Positions 4,801-6,703 of a stretch of DNA of 6,703 nt are shown here, piece by piece; the stretch's first letter is position 1, and each line of letters begins with the position of its first letter. This stretch comes from Chordibacter sp038110535. Its GTDB lineage: Bacteria > Verrucomicrobiota > Verrucomicrobiia > Opitutales > Seribacteraceae. The notes beneath the pieces were generated by a model. That model did not search any database. It saw nothing but the letters and a program-made list of their open reading frames with translations, and was not told the origin of the DNA. The DNA lies in contig JAYNJW010000068.1 of NCBI GenBank assembly GCA_038110535.1, positions 1 through 6,703 of the forward strand, written 5' to 3'. The position numbers were made by a program, and so were the translations under genes.

Positions 4801-6703
4801 ATGGAAAATAGGTTCAAGATTGGTGGCATTGTATTTCTTCCCTTTACGATAATTTTTGGATTACTCGGCTTGGGTGCACCAGTCTATTTTGCATCAGTTT
4901 CAGAGCGTACTTTGGCCGAGATTGGAGATGGGTCCAAGACCGTTGATGAAGAAATGCTCCGTCAATTACGCCAAAACAATGTGGGGCCTGCAGAAATGCT
5001 CCTGCCCTTATCGTCTATCAGCAAGCGACAGGAATTTGCCGATGCCATCGAGGCAAAGAAAAAAGCACATCCTGAACTTTCCATATCCGGGGGGGGCAGT
5101 ATTTTTGATATGCTTACCTTTAGCGACTATTTTGGAGGGCTGGATAAGTATAATTTGGACCGTGGTCGGTATCAGGCCTTTTTTGTATACAACCGTGCGA
5201 CATCACGGGGGGACCTTTGGGACCGTTTGAGGAACAAAAGTTCCAATGACAATGTACAGGCTCTCTTACGTTCGATTCCAGTGGATGGGAGACCGGGGTT
5301 TTTCTGGACGAAATTAATGAACGAGCCCTTGGTTTATGCATTCCCTGGAGTCAAGGTGGCTAAATTGTCGAACTATCCTTTTTTCTCAGGCCGTAAGGTC
5401 TTACTTTCTGTGGGTTTGCGCGGTCCGGAAGCGTTTGACGATAATGTGACGGAGGCTCAGGTACGCGACCTTTGCTTGGCGGAAGCCCGAGTTGGCTTGG
5501 CAGAATTTTCCGGGAACGCCGAATGGTTTGATGTACGCAAAGAGGGCACAGATTCCCACATCGAAAAAATTGATGGCAATTTTTCGCTGGCGAGCACACT
5601 TGATTTTGCTGATTTGGCGGATCGGTCGGTCATGTTGAAGCTCGGTCGTACCAACGATGGTGGATATGCCGTAATCATTGGGGGAATTATTAATGCCGAA
5701 GGAAAGATGGAAAGCCATGGTCGTTGGTTACCTTATCCAATCCTTGTTCCGATGATGGTGGGAACAGCCATGTCGATCGAGAAAGATTATTATTCTGCGG
5801 ATACCGCCTTTGAAATTGGACGATTGTCCCAAAAGGCACTGGATGGGGATCATGCTTCCAAGGAAAGAATCCGTTCCTTTTATTGGGCAGCTCATCAATT
5901 GGCCCGAAAAATGAATCTTATACAAATGGCTGAGCTCACGCAAAGTTGCCCAAATCTCCAAGGTGTTTTCGATCTTGCCGCCATGATTCGCATGCTCAAC
6001 CGACCTCTTTCCTCATCGATTGGAAAGATTAAAGAGGCCGATCGAGAAGTTGGCTTTTTGCCTATGGACCGGAGGGAGGAATCAAGGCAAGAAATTCTCG
6101 AAATGATTGAGGAGAAAAAAGTAGTTCAGTCTGAGTTTGAGCATAATTTACAAATTATTTATTCAGCTACCCTGCTTTCGGGCAATCCGTCCGGGATTTT
6201 AAAGTTTGTGACGAACTACCCAGTTTTTGACAAGGATGGAGACGACGATGCGGTGGAACGGGCTCTAGACGACCTGAAATTGGCAATGACCTACGGGAAA
6301 GGATCACTCGATCATCTCTTGGAGCGAAATAAGCCGGTTCACCAAGATGGCTTCGCCGTCAACCTAGCCAAGCCAATGTTTCCGTTGTTTGGCGGGGCAC
6401 TGCTAACTAATCTCTCTTACAAACACCGCGATCTTTCCATAACTTTAAAAATTTTATTACTCATTTCTTCCTTCTTTTGTTTGCTTTTATTTATTTCCAA
6501 AACACTTCCGAGACCTAGCTTTCAGCGTTCCCAAAGTCATTATGCACTACGCTGGACACGCAGGTTGTCAGCTTCCACCTTGTTTGCTTTGCTTGGTGTG
6601 TTGGCCCTTGAGCCTTCCCTTTTGCAAACGCCAAGGGGGCAAGTGTCCGTAGCCGGGTTTGATTTTGCGCTTGCGAATCTGCTCGCCTACGCCAATGAGG
6701 AAT
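4801..6703 (+). CDS. Large membrane protein of unknown function, 3' end beyond window
   Basis: From ATG 4801 the frame is open for 634 codons to the right edge with no stop, so this is a real but partial gene. I do not recognise the family. Residues 7-31 are hydrophobic (IGGIVFLPFTIIFGLLGLG...) and form a membrane anchor or uncleaved signal. A roughly 510-residue soluble, probably extracytoplasmic part follows. It contains a Gly-rich spot at 97-99, a mixed alpha/beta-looking segment at 100-300, and charged helical stretches at about 407-450 with possible coiled-coil character (for example EESRQEILEMIEEKK, 426-440). An acidic DKDGDDD lies at 477-483. Two further hydrophobic segments, about 549-566 (LKILLLISSFFCLLLFIS) and 589-608, come just before the right edge, and a short basic loop separates them. 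The layout suggests a polytopic C-terminal membrane domain continuing outside the window. Nothing catalytic was identified. It is divergent from def, so a shared function with def-fur is not implied. ATG 4801 is preferred because it opens directly onto the anchor. Confidence 0.82.
   Translation, partial: MENRFKIGGIVFLPFTIIFGLLGLGAPVYFASVSERTLAEIGDGSKTVDEEMLRQLRQNNVGPAEMLLPLSSISKRQEFADAIEAKKKAHPELSISGGGSIFDMLTFSDYFGGLDKYNLDRGRYQAFFVYNRATSRGDLWDRLRNKSSNDNVQALLRSIPVDGRPGFFWTKLMNEPLVYAFPGVKVAKLSNYPFFSGRKVLLSVGLRGPEAFDDNVTEAQVRDLCLAEARVGLAEFSGNAEWFDVRKEGTDSHIEKIDGNFSLASTLDFADLADRSVMLKLGRTNDGGYAVIIGGIINAEGKMESHGRWLPYPILVPMMVGTAMSIEKDYYSADTAFEIGRLSQKALDGDHASKERIRSFYWAAHQLARKMNLIQMAELTQSCPNLQGVFDLAAMIRMLNRPLSSSIGKIKEADREVGFLPMDRREESRQEILEMIEEKKVVQSEFEHNLQIIYSATLLSGNPSGILKFVTNYPVFDKDGDDDAVERALDDLKLAMTYGKGSLDHLLERNKPVHQDGFAVNLAKPMFPLFGGALLTNLSYKHRDLSITLKILLLISSFFCLLLFISKTLPRPSFQRSQSHYALRWTRRLSASTLFALLGVLALEPSLLQTPRGQVSVAGFDFALANLLAYANEE

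Noticed and set aside
5120..5961. Several short minus-strand open frames within the large membrane-protein gene
   Set aside because: All are opposite an uninterrupted 634-codon plus-strand frame and show no recognisable domain or ribosome-binding site.

Overview
The window looks like a chromosomal segment of a Gram-negative bacterium of the Planctomycetes-Verrucomicrobia-Chlamydiae group, most probably a verrucomicrobial (Opitutae-like) lineage. The reasons are a planctomycete-type cytochrome c (PSCyt1/PSCyt2) protein, a TonB-dependent outer-membrane receptor, moderate GC content and generally poor Shine-Dalgarno sites. The phylum assignment is inference. No rRNA, tRNA, CRISPR array, insertion sequence or phage gene was seen.

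Layout. (1) Bases 1-848, minus strand: the N-terminal 282 codons of a secreted PSCyt1-PSCyt2 cytochrome protein, cut by the left edge. (2) Bases 849-1084: a 236-bp gap with nothing convincing. (3) Bases 1085-1747, minus: a secreted YceI-family lipocalin-like protein. (4) Bases 1748-1933: a divergent regulatory region holding a terminator-like hairpin (minus-strand sense) and a perfect 8-2-8 palindrome made of GATAAT/ATTATC hexamers that resembles a Fur-family operator. (5) Bases 1934-3724, plus: a complete BtuB-like TonB-dependent receptor. (6) Bases 3726-4710, minus: a two-gene unit, def (peptide deformylase) followed by a small Fur-family regulator, which converges on the receptor gene with one base between the stop codons. 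(7) Bases 4801-6703, plus: the first 634 codons of a large membrane protein that I cannot assign to a family, running off the right edge.

How the genes may work together. The central block (YceI, operator-like palindrome, TonB receptor, Fur-family regulator) reads as a small metal- or cofactor-uptake locus. The receptor would import a chelate or cofactor across the outer membrane with TonB energy. The regulator, encoded tail to tail with it, is the obvious candidate to bind the palindrome and control the receptor and perhaps yceI. The substrate (iron, zinc, cobalamin or other) cannot be decided from the sequence. The cytochrome protein and the deformylase probably belong to other functions. 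The strongest candidate for something undescribed is the large membrane protein at the right end.
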